Below, one piece after another: positions 12,025 through 25,790 of a DNA stretch of 64,000 bases (positions within the stretch are counted from its first letter, which is position 1; each line of letters opens with the position of its first letter). The notes under the pieces were generated by a model, which saw only the letters and a list, made by a program, of their open reading frames with translations, did not search any database and was not told where the DNA came from. The position numbers and the translations under genes were made by a program. This DNA is from Polytrichum commune (Eukaryota; Streptophyta; Polytrichopsida; Polytrichales; Polytrichaceae): assembly GCA_950295325.1 (NCBI GenBank), contig OX485808.1, positions 42,490,527-42,554,526 of the forward strand, in the 5' to 3' direction.

Positions 12025-15000
12025 GACTGGTTGGGTGGCTTTAGGTGACCGCAGATTGTTGTATGTGTGGGTATAACGAACACGCTCGTTTAGTATATAT
12101 TGACCAAAGCGACGTAATGTTTTTCACGTATTGGCTATACATAGTGAAAGCATGATTGAAATATGTGGCGATATTTATGACGATGAAAAAAGAGTAGCCA
12201 TATGCAATATATAAATTTTGATTGAGTCTAAAGAAAATGGCAACGGGGCCTAAAGCTAAACCTCAAATTGGCTAAAAACATGGATTTGTTGGCTCGGATG
12301 TGAGGGATAGACCTCCTAGGCCTATCAACTTTTCTACGGGATTTGCTCGGGAAGGGGTGGAGCACTCAAGGTCATGAATCTTGCTTCTAGAGGAGCATGC
12401 CTCCAACTCACAAGCGAAGTGAGCATGCTTGCGAGCAGAGGGCACATCCAAGGGCCCTACAAAGTATAGTTTGAGAATAGTGTTGCACTTTAACTCCCCA
12501 CCCCCTCCCTTTTCACAGGATTGTGATTGACGCAAATTCAAGATTCACATTCAAGGTTGATTGTGTAGGGAGGGTCGGCTGCACAATCACCAAGAGGATC
12601 AAATTACCAAGAGAACATTTTACCAAGAGGAATGGATCGCAGAGGGATAATACATAAACGAAGGAGGGTTTGAGCTTCCATGTTTGGCGAGGTGGTTGTG
12701 CGCAATCAAGGTATTTGGCACTTGAATTGATCCCACACAATCACACAAAGTTCCAACAACTTCGATCACCACCACAACATGATAGTTGCTCACCACTCCC
12801 TCAACTCCACCGTAGCGTGAAGTGCATGTGTGCAAATTCCTCATCAAGGAATGGAAGCTTGACAAGTTGGAATTGGGGAGTATTCAACAAAGAGATTGGT
12901 CACTGGCAACTGCAATTACCACCACTAAGCACTGAACACAAGGGTCCTACCAAAGGTGATGGCGAACTGGCAATCTGTGATTACTATGGCGATGAAGAAC
13001 TCAAAGGCAATGAAAAATTGAGGGAGGGAGAAAATGGATGTGGGAGATCTCACATGTGTCGATGGGACTTAAATCTGTCGGCAAGAGTATCACGTCGCTG
13101 ACTACATGTAGAGGAGGACAACAACTAAGAGAAAACATGTAAGGCCTTCAAGTTAGTAGAAGGTGGCATTCATGGAGCTTTGTAGCTCTAGACAAGTGAC
13201 GACCAAAGTAATGATGGCCCATGTCACTGTGTGAATCTGGATATTTTAACACAAGCTTTTCGTAGTTCCCAAATTTGTTTCAATATTTGACCTCTTTTAG
13301 CCCTCAATGAAATGTTGGTCGTCTCATATTCATCTCATTGATTGATTTAATTTTTTTGTAAATCATTTAACAAATGGATTTCCATTGCATTGAGAATTGC
13401 AATTAATGTACAACCCACACACCACTTGGGTACGGAGGAACATGAAGGACAAGCCGTGCTCAAGCGTGCCTGTTTGGAGACACAACGTCTCTTCAAAGTT
13501 AAAGGGAATCATGGAGTGAACCCACTCCTGACTGCTGCCTATACAAGGACGGTTTAATCCAAGTGGTAATTTTTGAAAGGGTGGATGGGGATGATAATGG
13601 AGTTATTTATTGATTTATTTTATTTTTCTATTTTTCTAATATATAATTTATTTTATAATTTTTATCCTGTGATGATAGATGTCACATTTGACTTCTTTTC
13701 AACAAATTTTGATTCAGAATTCTCAAGAAGAACTGTGGAATGTAACATGAAATGTGTAGGAATTTGTGTGCAGTCAAATGACCATTTTCATTGGTTAGAT
13801 GCATCGGAAACACACAAAACCCAAATTCTAACTTCAAACTTCAAGGTATTATAAAATGATGCCTTCTCAAAGAACAAAACTTGTAGATGTGTATTTATGG
13901 GAGGCATGAATACAAAATTAGATATATGTAGGATATTGATTTTAAATGCTTATTTTTTTATTATCTACAAAATTGCATATCAATTTATGGTCGACTTAGA
14001 ATATTGACATGGGTCATAATCATCAATAATGCAAGTATTGTAGTTGAACTCATAAGTATATTTACTACTGTATTTGCATCAAAAGCATATGATACTTGGA
14101 CAACACATCATGTGTCGATGTCAATTGTCATGCGTCATTGAATAATCTACAAATATACCATTGTGGTACAGATTATAGATTCAATCGCCAACGCATAATA
14201 TGTTGTCCAAATCTTGTATGTTGGTACACCGATTATCCCAATTTGTGTCTATGGTACTAATTCCCGAAACATGCACTATTTTGCCAAGTCTCAAAATTAG
14301 TGAGGGCTGGAATTTTTATTGAGTGATACTAAATTCACGAATACATGCTCATTTACCATACATGTCAAGAAAATTAGTGAGTGCTCTAAGATGTTTGCAG
14401 AGTGGTAGGAAAAAATTATATGCAAAGTGAACAATGCAATTACTTTCAATGAACAATGTTTCTATGAATAGTATTTCAATGAATATTGTTGGGATGAATA
14501 GTGCTTCCTAGATCTTTTGATGGCACTAATTTCATTATGTAAAGACATTTGATATCACTTGCCCTAATTCTCCACACTCACTCTTAGCCCTCCCTCACAA
14601 ATTCGGATGATCAATGTAGGGTTCCTACTTGACCTATCAGTCCATTTAGTAGAATTCATAACCAATTCAAACAACCTTGATATTGGGGAATATGAATAGT
14701 AGATTTACATATAGAAATGCTTGTGACCACGACACTCAAGTAGTAATATGAAAACAATAACCATATACCATAGCACCATAGCTGGTTCGTGCAAAAATAA
14801 TTCCCCCAAAAAACCCTCATAAAAAACCGGAAATTATGAGCCCAATAAAACAAATAAGTGAGAACTTATACATGGGGGGGGGGGGGTTATGCCAACTAGA
14901 CTTGGCCACTGAAGAACCGTAATTGACAACACCGCAAACCAAACCTGGCGACAAAACTCCCGAAACTGGCAACAACGCAGACCGAACCTAACAACATCGT

Positions 15001-16255
15001 AGACCGAACTTGGCAACGACACTCCCATCCCTGAGTGGCTTTAGGAAAACGACTACCTAGCTCCAACTATTAGGAGAGAGACGAGATTTCAAAAATTATA
15101 TTTTTAGCTAACAAACCTTGTTTTTCAAAAAATATATAATATATATTCGTTTCGAGGTGCACATATCAACAACCTCACATTACAAAGTTTGTGCTCTTTA
15201 ACCTTGCAACCCTTATTCGAGTTAATGGCAAATGTTGTGTTGTTGTGTTGGAAAGGCTTATCTTATCATGCCTTTGGAGGGTCAAGTATGAGATATTGAA
15301 TTTTGACTCAACCTTTGTCCACATTCTATTGTTTTTTAACTGCAGAGTTATGATTCAATGTGCTCATAGATTCATCCGCCACAAGCCACTAACTTATCGA
15401 TCTTGCTTGTAGAGGCATCTGGAGCAATGCTGCTTATAGTACAATGGCTGGTAACGGTGACAGTAACGGTGATTCAATGCAATGAACCATTTTGCGTACT
15501 TTTTTCCTTCAGGTCCGTGTTTTGTATCTCTGAAACAAATGATTGAGACGACAGTAAAAGACTTTACGATATCTGGGATATATATATATATATATATATG
15601 TAGTCATGTGTAATTAATTGCTCAGAATTTATGAAGTGACGCACATTTGTGGACTATGAAAACACCTTACGAAACTAGAATTGTGTGGGCAATTTACCCA
15701 TTTATGTGAAAGTTTAGTCCAATCCACACTAATTGGGAACGATTGATCTTCTTGTTATGATATTTTGGTGACACTGACATTAGTTCAAGATACCTAGATG
15801 GTTAGCAATTTATGAGTTGAGTTGGCGGCTGTGGCATTTTGTAAAGTGTTTTAAATTTTATTTTGTTTTTCTTAGAGCATTTTCTGGTCACTTGAGCAAT
15901 GTCATCTCCAACCCTAGTAAAACAATACTCATACTTGATACTGAAGATCAAAATACAACATATGTATTTGCATCCAAGGGCACCCATGTTGCGTAGTTGA
16001 AATTACACCTTGATATTTCCGTAACATCAAGGTGTCGAACCGATTTAATAAGTGCATCTGAATAAAAAAGGGTAAGTTCTAGATAGGGCCATTTCTAACA
16101 TAAACTAACTTACATTAGAAGTTTGTAGCTCAAATCCAAGTTTTTGTGCATGGTGTTGAGGTCCAATGTTGGGCCTCTTGGAAACTTAATAGTGAACATC
16201 ATCTCCAACCCTAGTACACCGTTTATGGTACTTAGTGTCACTTACTATTCGGAGC
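12025..16255. other. Gene-poor intergenic DNA
   Basis: No gene recognised. The longest open frame (12670-13101, 143 codons) has no recognisable motif and low-complexity composition. Contains a G homopolymer at 14874-14886 and a (TA)n run at 15579-15599. Otherwise AT-rich unassigned sequence, probably decayed transposons. Confidence 0.5.
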
Positions 16256-16716
16256 TATGTCCGGGAAGAACCGGCGGTTAGTTACAAATGAACCGGTTGA
16301 GTTTGAGAAACAACTGGTTGAAGTTGGAGACTTCAAGAGAATCATTGATCGTTTTAGAGGAATCTATAGAAGAATATACCTAAACTGAATAAAGCAAAAT
16401 CAGAAGATGTCAACCAATGTCCAGGGAGATTTTTGGGCATAATTTGTTGAGATTCTAGTGTTTGCAAGTCCAACTGGCTACATGTTGGCATCCTTCGGTT
16501 GTTCTATTTTAATTTGAGGTATATTCCATAAATTCCTCTAAAGTGATCGGTAATTCTCCTGAAGTCTTGAACCTCAACCGGTTATTTCTCAAACTCAACC
16601 GGTTCATCTGTAACTAACTGCCGGTTGTCCCCGATCATTGATGTCAACATGTAACTGGCTGGGTTTAGAATCACTGGGATCTTGACCAACTATGCCCAAA
16701 AACTTCCCTGGCACTG
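16256..16716 (-). mobile_element. MITE copy A, interrupted by copy B
   Basis: A reverse-orientation copy of the CAATGATCGGGG family, split by a second copy. Its outer flanks attcggagc (16247-16255) and attcggagt (16717-16725) form an 8-of-9 target duplication. The left part runs to 16414 and the right part from 16640. Removing copy B and one 9-bp duplication restores an element of about the family length. Confidence 0.85.
16415..16639 (+). mobile_element. MITE copy B nested in copy A, perfect 9-bp TSD
   Basis: 225 bp, starting CAATGTCCAGGG and ending CCCCGATCATT. It is flanked by perfect copies of GATGTCAAC (16406-16414 and 16640-16648). Short TIRs and a 9-bp duplication point to the Mutator (MULE) superfamily, though no transposase is present. 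It inserted in the opposite orientation to its host, so the locus can also fold into a long hairpin. Confidence 0.9.
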
Positions 16717-18167
16717 ATTCGGAGTTATGTCATGCTATGACTTTTTGCTTACCCCCCCTTTGTCTTCTCGAACCACACCTATTTGTTTTACAGTAAAGTA
16801 CTCTGCTCATTAAAGACTGTCATCATTTCAACCTAGAGAGTCATAGTACTAAGGTAGATCAGCCTATACCAATTACTCCAAGGATTTAAGCTACATACAT
16901 AGCATAGCATAGCATAGCATAGCATAGCATAGCATATATATATGTATATATATATATATTGTTGAAGCAAAGAGAAATACAACTACAATTGGGATACTGA
17001 AAACCCACTAGGAGCTGGGCTCTACAGCGACCGGACTCAAAAATTGAGGACTTCTCATTATGCATGCAAAACACCTTAGACACTTAAAAACTTGTTGTAT
17101 TGTACAAGGTTCCAACCTTGTCGTCCCCATCGAGAAATGCCTTAATGTTGTGAAGAGTTTTAGCCCAAGCCATTGTAGCCCACGGAGGTGTTGCCAAACA
17201 ACAATCTCCATGCTCTAGCTTAGCAATTGGTCAATTGGGTTTACCTCTTGCACTGCATAACATTACTCAACTTCCAGTAGCCCATGCGTGAAGAGGCTCT
17301 TCATTTATGTTTGGTTTGTAATGAGTTCGCATATCTATCTATCTACTCGACTTCTCCTAGAGGTTCCCTTTCCTTGAATTCACTGGGGCAAGTATTGAAA
17401 TATACAAATTAAGCATCGATCAAACCATGGCACCCTTGTCAAGGGGTTGCATATGCTCCATGTGTAGGGTTGACCATGTGGTATACAAAGCTATGTGCGA
17501 TGGTTATTGGTGGGGCATCTGATGGGGTAAACACTAGGCTCCACCTTGGCTCACATTATTCAACCGCTATCATCCATTCCATTCTAATAGTATTAGTACA
17601 TTGCCGCACCCGAGTTTTCCAGCCTGATTATGCCTATGCAGTGTTATGATGTGAGAATAAACAAAAGTATAACTCCAAATAGAATTTGGCTTACCCCTAG
17701 CCCCACCCAGCGTATATACTCGGTTGAATAATGTTATTTATGTTGAGTGGAAGTACAATATTCTTGTCACCCCCGAAATAACAGGGACATAATGAGCTCG
17801 TCAAGTTCTTGGGCCCACAAAATCCATTAAAGCAACTAAGTAATGTTATGTACGACGACCACAACGACAACAAAAATAAGTATGCGGGTATCATTTGATT
17901 GTTTTTCTTAATCATACACCTATATTTGATTGGTGTGTGATCACTAGGTGAGGATCAAAGAACAAAACCATGATAAAGACACATGCTTTAAAATGATTAG
18001 ACTATGCCTACATATTTTGGTAACTACACCACACATAGTGAACACAAATTTGGGATAACCTATGTCTCCAACGAAAGAATCAACCACTAAAAGATGCAGT
18101 TCCGATAACCACAGGCGAATTTGGGAAAGTCCGACCTCCAATATGGGTTTTGTGGAAGTCTCTTCAC
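16717..18167. other. Intergenic DNA with AGCAT microsatellite
   Basis: No gene seen. A perfect (AGCAT)n pentanucleotide array lies at 16898-16936 (about eight units), followed at once by a TA-rich run. 17965-18065 shares its order of words with the repeats at 22030 and 28003. Confidence 0.6.
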
Positions 18168-18998
18168 AGATTGGCTGACATAAAACAAAAATTTGACGAC
18201 GTAAATCCGATCTACAGAAGAAGAAGAAGAACGAACCGAAGAACACCCACATATATACCTATGGAAATGCCCATGGTGCATCATGACGATGTTTCCACAT
18301 TCTTTGAGCAAGGAAACGAACTCACTATAAAGTTGACTCCCAAGCACAAAAGACCCAGGGGTGACGTAGCACAACAATTAATAATGATTAGCATGGCGTT
18401 CCTAATCCAAATCATTAGCCCATCAGGCAACTCCCAATGATATATGTGACATGTGACAGATTGGCTGACATAACACAAAAAACTTGAAGACGTAAATCCG
18501 ATCGACAGAAGAAGAAGAGCAAACTGAATAACACCCGCATATATATACACACACACACCTCATACTTCATTGAAATGCCCACAGTGCATCGTGATCATGT
18601 TTCCACATCAGTGATTGGGGAGATTTTTGGGCATAACCGGTTGAGATCCTAATGTTTGCAAGTCTAACCAGTTACATGTTGACATCCACCGGTTTTCCTT
18701 TATTGAATTGGGGTATATTCTATAAATTCCTCCTAAAACGATCGGTAATTTCCCTGCAGTCTTGAACCTCAACCGGTTATTTCTCAAACTCAACCGGTTC
18801 ATCTATAACTAACTGCCGGTTCGCCCCGAACATGGTTCCACATTCTTTGAGAGAGGCAACCAACTTTACTAGAAGTTGACTCCCAACTACAAAAGACCCA
18901 GGGGTGACGTGGCACATCAGTTAATAATGATTAGCATGGCGTTCGCTCCTAATCCAAAATCATTAGCCAATTAGGCGACTCCCAATGATATATGCGAC
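18168..18998. repeat. Tandem duplication (18168-18457 and 18458-18998)
   Basis: Both halves begin agattggctgacataa and run through cgtaaatccgat, gaaatgccca, tttccacat, aaaagacccaggggtgacgt and cccaatgatatatg. The second half is longer because a MITE sits inside it at 18609-18833. The halves differ by scattered substitutions and small indels. Confidence 0.85.
18609..18833 (+). mobile_element. MITE copy inserted in the second half of the tandem duplication
   Basis: Begins CAGTGATTGGGG and ends CCCCGAACAT. Flanks tttccacat (18600-18608) and gttccacat (18835-18843) are the target duplication with one mismatch. The sister half of the tandem duplication carries the uninterrupted site at 18293-18305, so it acts as an internal empty-site control. 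Confidence 0.9.
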
Positions 18999-19649
18999 AC
19001 GTGTATATGATATCTCTTGGAAGTTGGGATTGCCTGCCACCCAGGTGCTGGGCTATTCCAGGCAACGGTGCATTTCAGCCGCATTCCCAATGCCACGCAG
19101 GTAACTAGTAAGTCATCTGACACCCAAATCTCCCAAGAATCGGGTCCCACATCTAGGAAAACTCGTAGATTATGGGGGCATCCAGGCGCGGGGGTAGATC
19201 TGCGACGTAGGGCTCCTGGAACCGTGTGGAGGGAATATCGATGAGGGGGGGGGGGCGGGGCCTGGCTATTATGGCGAGGATCGAGGAGAGTATGAAATCA
19301 AGGAGTGATCTGGTGCTCAGCGCAGCGATCGAGCACGCAGGAGGGCGGGTGGATGAGGAAATTCAAATTTCTCATCCGGATTGTCGCAGCTTGGTTGGTG
19401 GGTTGATAGGGTGGAGGACCGAGGAGCAGATGGGGGCGGTCTCAGCCGTTGGATCTTCCACGTCAGCTAATGTGACCGTTGCCCGCGGCCAAGTGGAGAC
19501 TATGCATGCGGCCACGTCACCGGGGGAGTAGACTTGGAGGGTCTTTGGTGGTCCCCATACACTTTTGAACACACAAGTTGACATTCCTCTTGAGTCCTCT
19601 TGATTCGTGCCGGGGAGTGAAAGGGCTGGAAGGGGCTGGCCATGCACAT
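18999..19649. other. GC-richer intergenic segment
   Basis: More GC-rich than its neighbours, with a G run near 19244. Open frames on both strands lack recognisable domains and are best explained by composition. Could be a promoter-like or retroelement fragment; not assigned. Confidence 0.4.
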
Positions 19650-20930
19650 GGAGGACGCTAAACACCCCCCCACGAACTTCTAGGGATTCCATATTCGGGC
19701 GGGGGCAGCCCTCCCACGAAATTTCTGGCCCCGCCCGGATTTTTTCCAAACCCGCCCGAAAATAGCTGCCCGCCCCGCCCGAAAACGAAAAAAACATTGC
19801 TCTTCCATTCTTGAAGGCCGCTTGACTACAAATCCCAGATTGAGTGCACTTCACCTTCAAGGTCTCAAATCCAATATATATGTGCACTTCCACCTAGTAA
19901 ATAAGGCATTAAATGGGATTTCATTCCGGAAGTGAAACCATCAACCCAGAATGTAATTAACTTGGAAGTCAAAAAATTAGAAAATCCTCATCAACATTGA
20001 GGTTATAATTTTTATGACTTACCATTTGAAATTGTCTTCGTCATTCTTAAATGACACTTAAATTTAGTGTGCTAATGTGGTATGTATATTTTATAATATT
20101 TTAGATAATTCTGGCTACTTTCAAGAATATTCATACGCACTTATTCTAATTAAGTGTGATTTAATGTAATTATGTCTAATTAATTCTGATTAATCCTAAT
20201 TAATCCCAAATAAATCAGAAAGTATTCTTTCCAAATTAAGTAAGACTAATTAATCCTAAAATTTAATTACTGGAATTAACTCCAATTAAGTCCAATCAAT
20301 TTCAGTAATTACAATACTCAATTTTTATATCCAGTAAGCCTAATTAACCCTAAAATTTAATTAATGGAATTAACGCCAATCAAATCCGGTAATTAAAATA
20401 ATTGATTAATTAGTTCCATTAAGTATATTTTATAAATAAGTGCGTATGAATATTCTTGAAAGTAGCCAGAATTATCTAAAATGTCATAAAATATACATAC
20501 CACATCAGCACACTAAATTTAAGTGTCATTTAAGAATGACGAAGACAATTTCAAATGGTAAGTCATAAAAATTATAACCTCAATGTTGATGAGGATTTTC
20601 TAATTTTTTGACTTCCAAGTTAATTACATTCTGGGTTGATGGTTTCACTTCCGGAATGAAATCCCATTTAATGCCTTATTTACTAGGTGGAAGTGCACAT
20701 ATATATTGGATTTGAGACCTTGAAGGTGAAGTGCACTCAATATGGGATTTGTAGTCAAGCGGCCTTCAAGAATGGAAGAGCAATGTTTTTTTCGTTTTCG
20801 GACGGGGCGGGCAGCTATTTTCGGGCGGGTTTGGAAAAAATCCGGGCGGGGCCAGAAATTTCGTGGGAGGGCTGCCCCCGCCCGAATATGGAATCCCTAG
20901 AAGTTCGTGGGGGGGTGTTTAGCGTCCTCC
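19650..20930. mobile_element. Mutator-like foldback element, 1281 bp, about 497-bp TIRs, 9-bp TSD
   Basis: Starts GGAGGACGCTAAACAC and ends GTGTTTAGCGTCCTCC. It is flanked by perfect CATGCACAT (19641-19649 and 20931-20939). The left arm (about 19650-20146) and right arm (about 20435-20930) are nearly identical reverse complements; the loop is about 290 bp of AATTAA-rich DNA. The outer part of each arm is GC-rich with repeated CCCGCC words and carries an open frame in mirror image (from 19893 on minus and 20687 on plus), differing at only a few residues. Long TIRs plus a 9-bp duplication are typical of MULEs; no transposase, so non-autonomous. High arm identity suggests a fairly young insertion. 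Confidence 0.92.
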
Positions 20931-20939
20931 CATGCACAT

Positions 20940-22029
20940 GGCCTTTGAAGACCTGGAGTGCGACACTTAAAAAGTAAAAATAGGAAAAACTTTGTGTAAA
21001 AAATATTTGTATATCATTGGGTGAAACATAGGCAGTGTGTTTATTGCGTTGGGTGAAATGCAATCTACGTTTTTATTGCATTCTGCACCATGCGTGGTGG
21101 TTTGCTGTGGCGGTAGCTGCTTTTTGGTTTTGTTTGCACAACTGCTTGCTCAGTTGTCCTGCCTCCCCAACATCTAAAAACAACTACGGGGCAACAAGGC
21201 TAGGTCATGTGCCGAGCATGGGAGGTTGTGTATGTTTTTTTCCATTTTGTTGTAGGAGCTAGAGTGGCAATCACAATCATAGGAATATTTCTTTTGTAAA
21301 AAATTCACTCGGATGTAATGTAACATTCATCCCGAAGTGACGAAGAATAGTACTTTAAGGGAGATTTCATCCAAATCTTGAAATAAGTTTGAAAAAGTTG
21401 GCGAAAAAAAACTTGTTTTGCGACAAAGTATTATGTTTCATTGGCCGAAGGTCTCCATGCACGTTTCAAGATGCCGGTTTCAAAACGGTGTTCGATAACC
21501 TAAGGTGAAAGAATTTCAGCCTTTGACATCTGCTTATTAACGTCGAGGAGTTTGGTTCCAAGGTGGGTCCCTCCTTTAAAAAAGAGAGGTTAAAACCGTT
21601 CATCTCCAATTTTGATTGGGAACGCAGGTCTAAATAAGCCTTGCAAAACCGCTGTCTTGGATTGCAGTTGGAAATGGAAATTTCTACCCAATGAAAAAGG
21701 GACCAAACTTGGAACCAAGCTCCTTGAAGTTAGGCACATGTCAAGGCGAAAGTTCTTTTACTTTGGCTTACCAAACGCCATTTCAAACACGTACTACATG
21801 CGGCTTCCACATGGGTCATCTTGTGACTCCAGTTCCCTCGTGAAAAAAACGGGCCTTAATCTCTAAAGGCTAAAGGAGGATTTTTTTGGTTCATGGAATC
21901 ATCTTTGCCCGACCATACTAATGTACCCATATGCATTTCATGGTTACTTTTAAAATTAGATAGTTATATTTGAATTGTTTGTGGTTAGGTGTGGATGTAA
22001 GAATGCACATAAAAAAGACATGTGTTAAA
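20940..22029. other. Intergenic DNA, nothing recognised
   Basis: No gene, RNA or repeat boundary could be supported here. Short open frames lack motifs. Confidence 0.4.
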
Positions 22030-25000
22030 AAATGATTGAACTACGTGCTCATGATATGGCAATCATTCTAGGTGCAATAGTTGACATAATTGGGGGAGGG
22101 GGGAAGGCTATATGACCATTTCATCACATTGAGAATCTTCACTTTGACAATGTGAAGATATTCATACGAGCTCCAAAAATGGCTATGGCCACGATTTGGA
22201 CATGGAAATCTAAAAACTAGCTGCGTGCTTCCCCACCTAGAGAAAAGCAGTGGGTGTAGAGCTTAAAGTGACCATTTAACACCCCCCACTGACCTTAGTG
22301 ATGACACCTAACTCATGTTTAAGAAATTTTCCAAAATGAAGAACATGGAAGAATCTCAAATATTTTCTATCCTTTCATTGCCATCTCCATGAAGGCAACT
22401 AACCCTTTCAAGAGTCAAATTGAAACATCTGAGCAATTCAATGAAAATTTCAAGATGCTAATATTCAATTTGATAGGTACTTATTGAGAGTCGCAATACA
22501 CATGCAACACACGTTCCATCCGTATATAAAAAATGCTTCGATACCTGAAAGTAAGCTTATGTGGCCACTCTTCTTAATTGGACACCTAGAGTATTTGAGT
22601 GGTATATGGCAAGCTTACAATGGCCACCAGATGTAGAGATGTTGTATTATGATGAAATTGGAATTATATGTGTGCACAAGTTACATCAACCATGCTATAT
22701 TCAAATGAAAAACCAATTGAAACCCAATGATTAAAACTTAGTTGTGGAAACATTGGAACTTGAAACTTGACACGTGGAAGTGCCCACAATAGCTAGGTTC
22801 TCATACCTTTACCTGTGTATAACCTAAAACATCGGATGCATGTATCTATAGACAGGTGACAAATGATTTCGACAAGATTCGCAAACCGCTCATAAATGGC
22901 GGCATACTAATATTTGCAAACGCAATCATGGTCTCGCAAAAAGCTCTTGAGAGATGATGAGAACATTTTGCAGACCAAGGCCAAGAGTACACTGAAGCAT
23001 CCCGGCCACTGCATGCAAATTAGTGTGGGTGGCATGAGTTTGGCACTTGAGTGACCATGAGCTACCTCGCTTGAGCATGCCTCCTATGATTGCAAGAGTA
23101 CACTAATTTTGTCACTGATCGATCGAAAGTTATCCCGCCCCTGCAATTGGCTGGTATGCGGTCTGGGCTATGGAGTCTAGAGTTATAGACTCACTTCCAA
23201 ACTTGGAGATTGAGATTGAAGCCAAGTTTGAAATGGAGGGAGGGTATGTTGTATACGGGATATGTGGCGAGTGGATTTTTTGTGTTTTAATTACTAGTTC
23301 TTTCAAAATAGATAGAAAACCTTATGAACGATTTGAAATTAGGCATTCCATTTGAGTCCCTGACTATGGACTGCATCCTCACTTCATAACTTGGAACATG
23401 AGCAAGTAGACGACCATATGCGACAAAACATCCACTTATTCAAGCCGTTTATGAGACACAATCGGTCTGCTCCTGGACAAAAACTGGAAATTATGGACGA
23501 GACCCTCTGTAATGTGGATAGGAACACACACTGGAGTTGCTGAATGTGCTCTCCACTTAACTGAGTGCCCAATTCCGAGATCCGTCCCTTTCTTACTATG
23601 CTGCGAGCATAAACTCAAGCTTCGATTTTCTTTGCAAAATTAAGTGCAGTGGGTGCACAGGTTAAATGTAACCATTTAACACCTGCTTACATTAGTGATG
23701 ACACCTAACCCACAGTTGAGAATTTTCCACAATGAAAAATATGGAAGAATGTCGGATACTTTCTATTCTTTCATCACCATCTCCATGAAGGCAACTAACT
23801 TTTTCAAGAATTAAGTTGATCATCAGAGCAATTAAATTAAATTCTCAAGATGCAGATCAATTCGAAAGGTGCTTATCGAGGGTCGCGGTGCAGTAATTGA
23901 GTGCATGCATAACTTATTTTGTGGACGAGAGGGAGCTGGCCTGGGGTCGGAGGTTGAAGAAGAAGAACGGGAAGCTCAGGACAAGAGCGGCTAAAGAGGT
24001 TGAAAGTGTGTGGAATCTCAATGAACCAGACTTTGCTCACTATGTGAGACAATCCCATGCAAATTGCTTCTGGTGAATGAGGTAGCCACTCGAGTGACCT
24101 GCAACTGCAATATCAATATATGCATATATATGAATGATTGCATGAGTGCCCAAAATTTGTACCTATTCACATTTGGGTGTCCACATCAGCGTGTGACTTG
24201 GGCTGTATGTAAATTCTCGCTTATTTATGCTGTGGAAACGCAAAAAGCAGTCTTAATTAAAAGCACCTCCCACGGGCCCTTCTGGTCATGCATGCACAAG
24301 TTGTGTGGGTGGTTGACTGGCCAGCCAGCCTTGAAGAAGAGGCTTCTGAGTGTTTTGGAGCCTACCTTATGCATCATGGAATTGACTAAAGGTATGTGGG
24401 TGTTATTTGCTTCATTTTCATGTCCTCCAACTTCTATTGATTGGATTTACACAACAGAACTCGTGTTGCACTAGCATATCTACAATGAAACATCTACCAA
24501 AACCGGATTGAGAATCGGACCTCCCCTTATTCAATTATGGTTATTGGAAGTGCATGTTTGTTGATTTCTTAACTGGATACGTAGGTCCTTGCAATCATGT
24601 TCACTATTGAGTGTAAAGGAGTTATTAATATTTGAAGACGTAGTCCAATCTCTTGTAAGGATGTGCCTTTACAATACTTGCTCTTCGATTCTCACCGAAC
24701 CACGTACTAGTCGAATATAGGAGTCCGATTAAGAAGACGAGCCAGTTAAGACCCATCTACCTTAGGGTTTGGTTATCAGAATGCATGATAGCATATTACT
24801 TCCTGAGGCAAAATTGTTATGTATATAATCAACGAAAGTTTGAAAGAATATTGTTATTTAGAATATAATATCATGATAATTTTATTTGTTTTCTTCTTCT
24901 CACTTATTATGTATATAACATGTTTCGGTGGGCATCTTTTGTTAGCTTTCTGTTTGAGTATTCACTGAGCTTTTGTAGTGCTCATTTGTGTTAGACTGTC

Positions 25001-25517
25001 GAGTGAATGTCAGGTGCAGGTGTTGGTGACTGATATCAGACGTATTAATTGAATCTCAAGCTTTCAGCCTCCAGTCTCAAGAGGCACATTACATGTTTAC
25101 ATTCAAACTGAGAACACCAAAAATCTGGATCCCGAGCTCAATGTTTTTGAGATTGATGTAATCAAATTTCAGAACCCCCAAAACAATCTGTAGAAGCTGA
25201 AATGTTATGTATGTGCCACATTAGACTTTTATGAAACAAGTTGTCACATAAGATAATTAATACACATATGACAATGATAATTTACTCATACACCACTAAC
25301 TTGTGTTTTGATTACATTATGCACTACCCTTTGGAAGTTTGTGAGACAACGCTCCCTAAGTAAATATATATGGAATGACATTCTCAACAACTCACCTTAA
25401 AGAGCTCGAATGATCTCCCACTAGACATTGCATGTGTGTGTATGAAATAGCATGGGCTCCGTCGCAATTAGATTGTTACAAAGCAAATTGTTGTGACATA
25501 TAGATTAACACATATAC

Positions 25518-25790
25518 AGGAGTGAAACTCCGTAATATCACGCTTGTGGCAACCAAAGTGCATGTGAGATTAAGGAGATTTGTAGTGTGTAACATGGATG
25601 CATGATAAAAGAGAATTAGTGTTACCATGTGACATTGAGGAATAACACAAAGTCAACATTGCGGCAATGGCAATCATTACAATGGTGACAACATGATGCA
25701 TGTGAGCGTGTGGTTTGAATTCTTTGGTGTTTATTTTAATGTCAAAACCCATGATATAAGGGAGGGGAAATGTGACAACAAGGAGTGAGA
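25518..25790. repeat. Dispersed repeat, copy 1 (partner at 33255-33540)
   Basis: Shares with 33255-33540 a collinear run from actccgta through gcatgataaaagagaattagtgt, aataacacaaagtc and tttattttaatgtcaaaac to gacaac.aggagtga. Unclassified; no coding domain. Confidence 0.8.

Noticed and set aside
12670-13101. 143-codon plus-strand frame
   Set aside because: No motif, low-complexity stretches, overlapping frames on the other strand.
19372-20977. Frames in the two arms of the foldback element read as a duplicated gene
   Set aside because: They are the same sequence in mirror image because the arms are inverted repeats; identity reflects the TIRs, not gene conservation.
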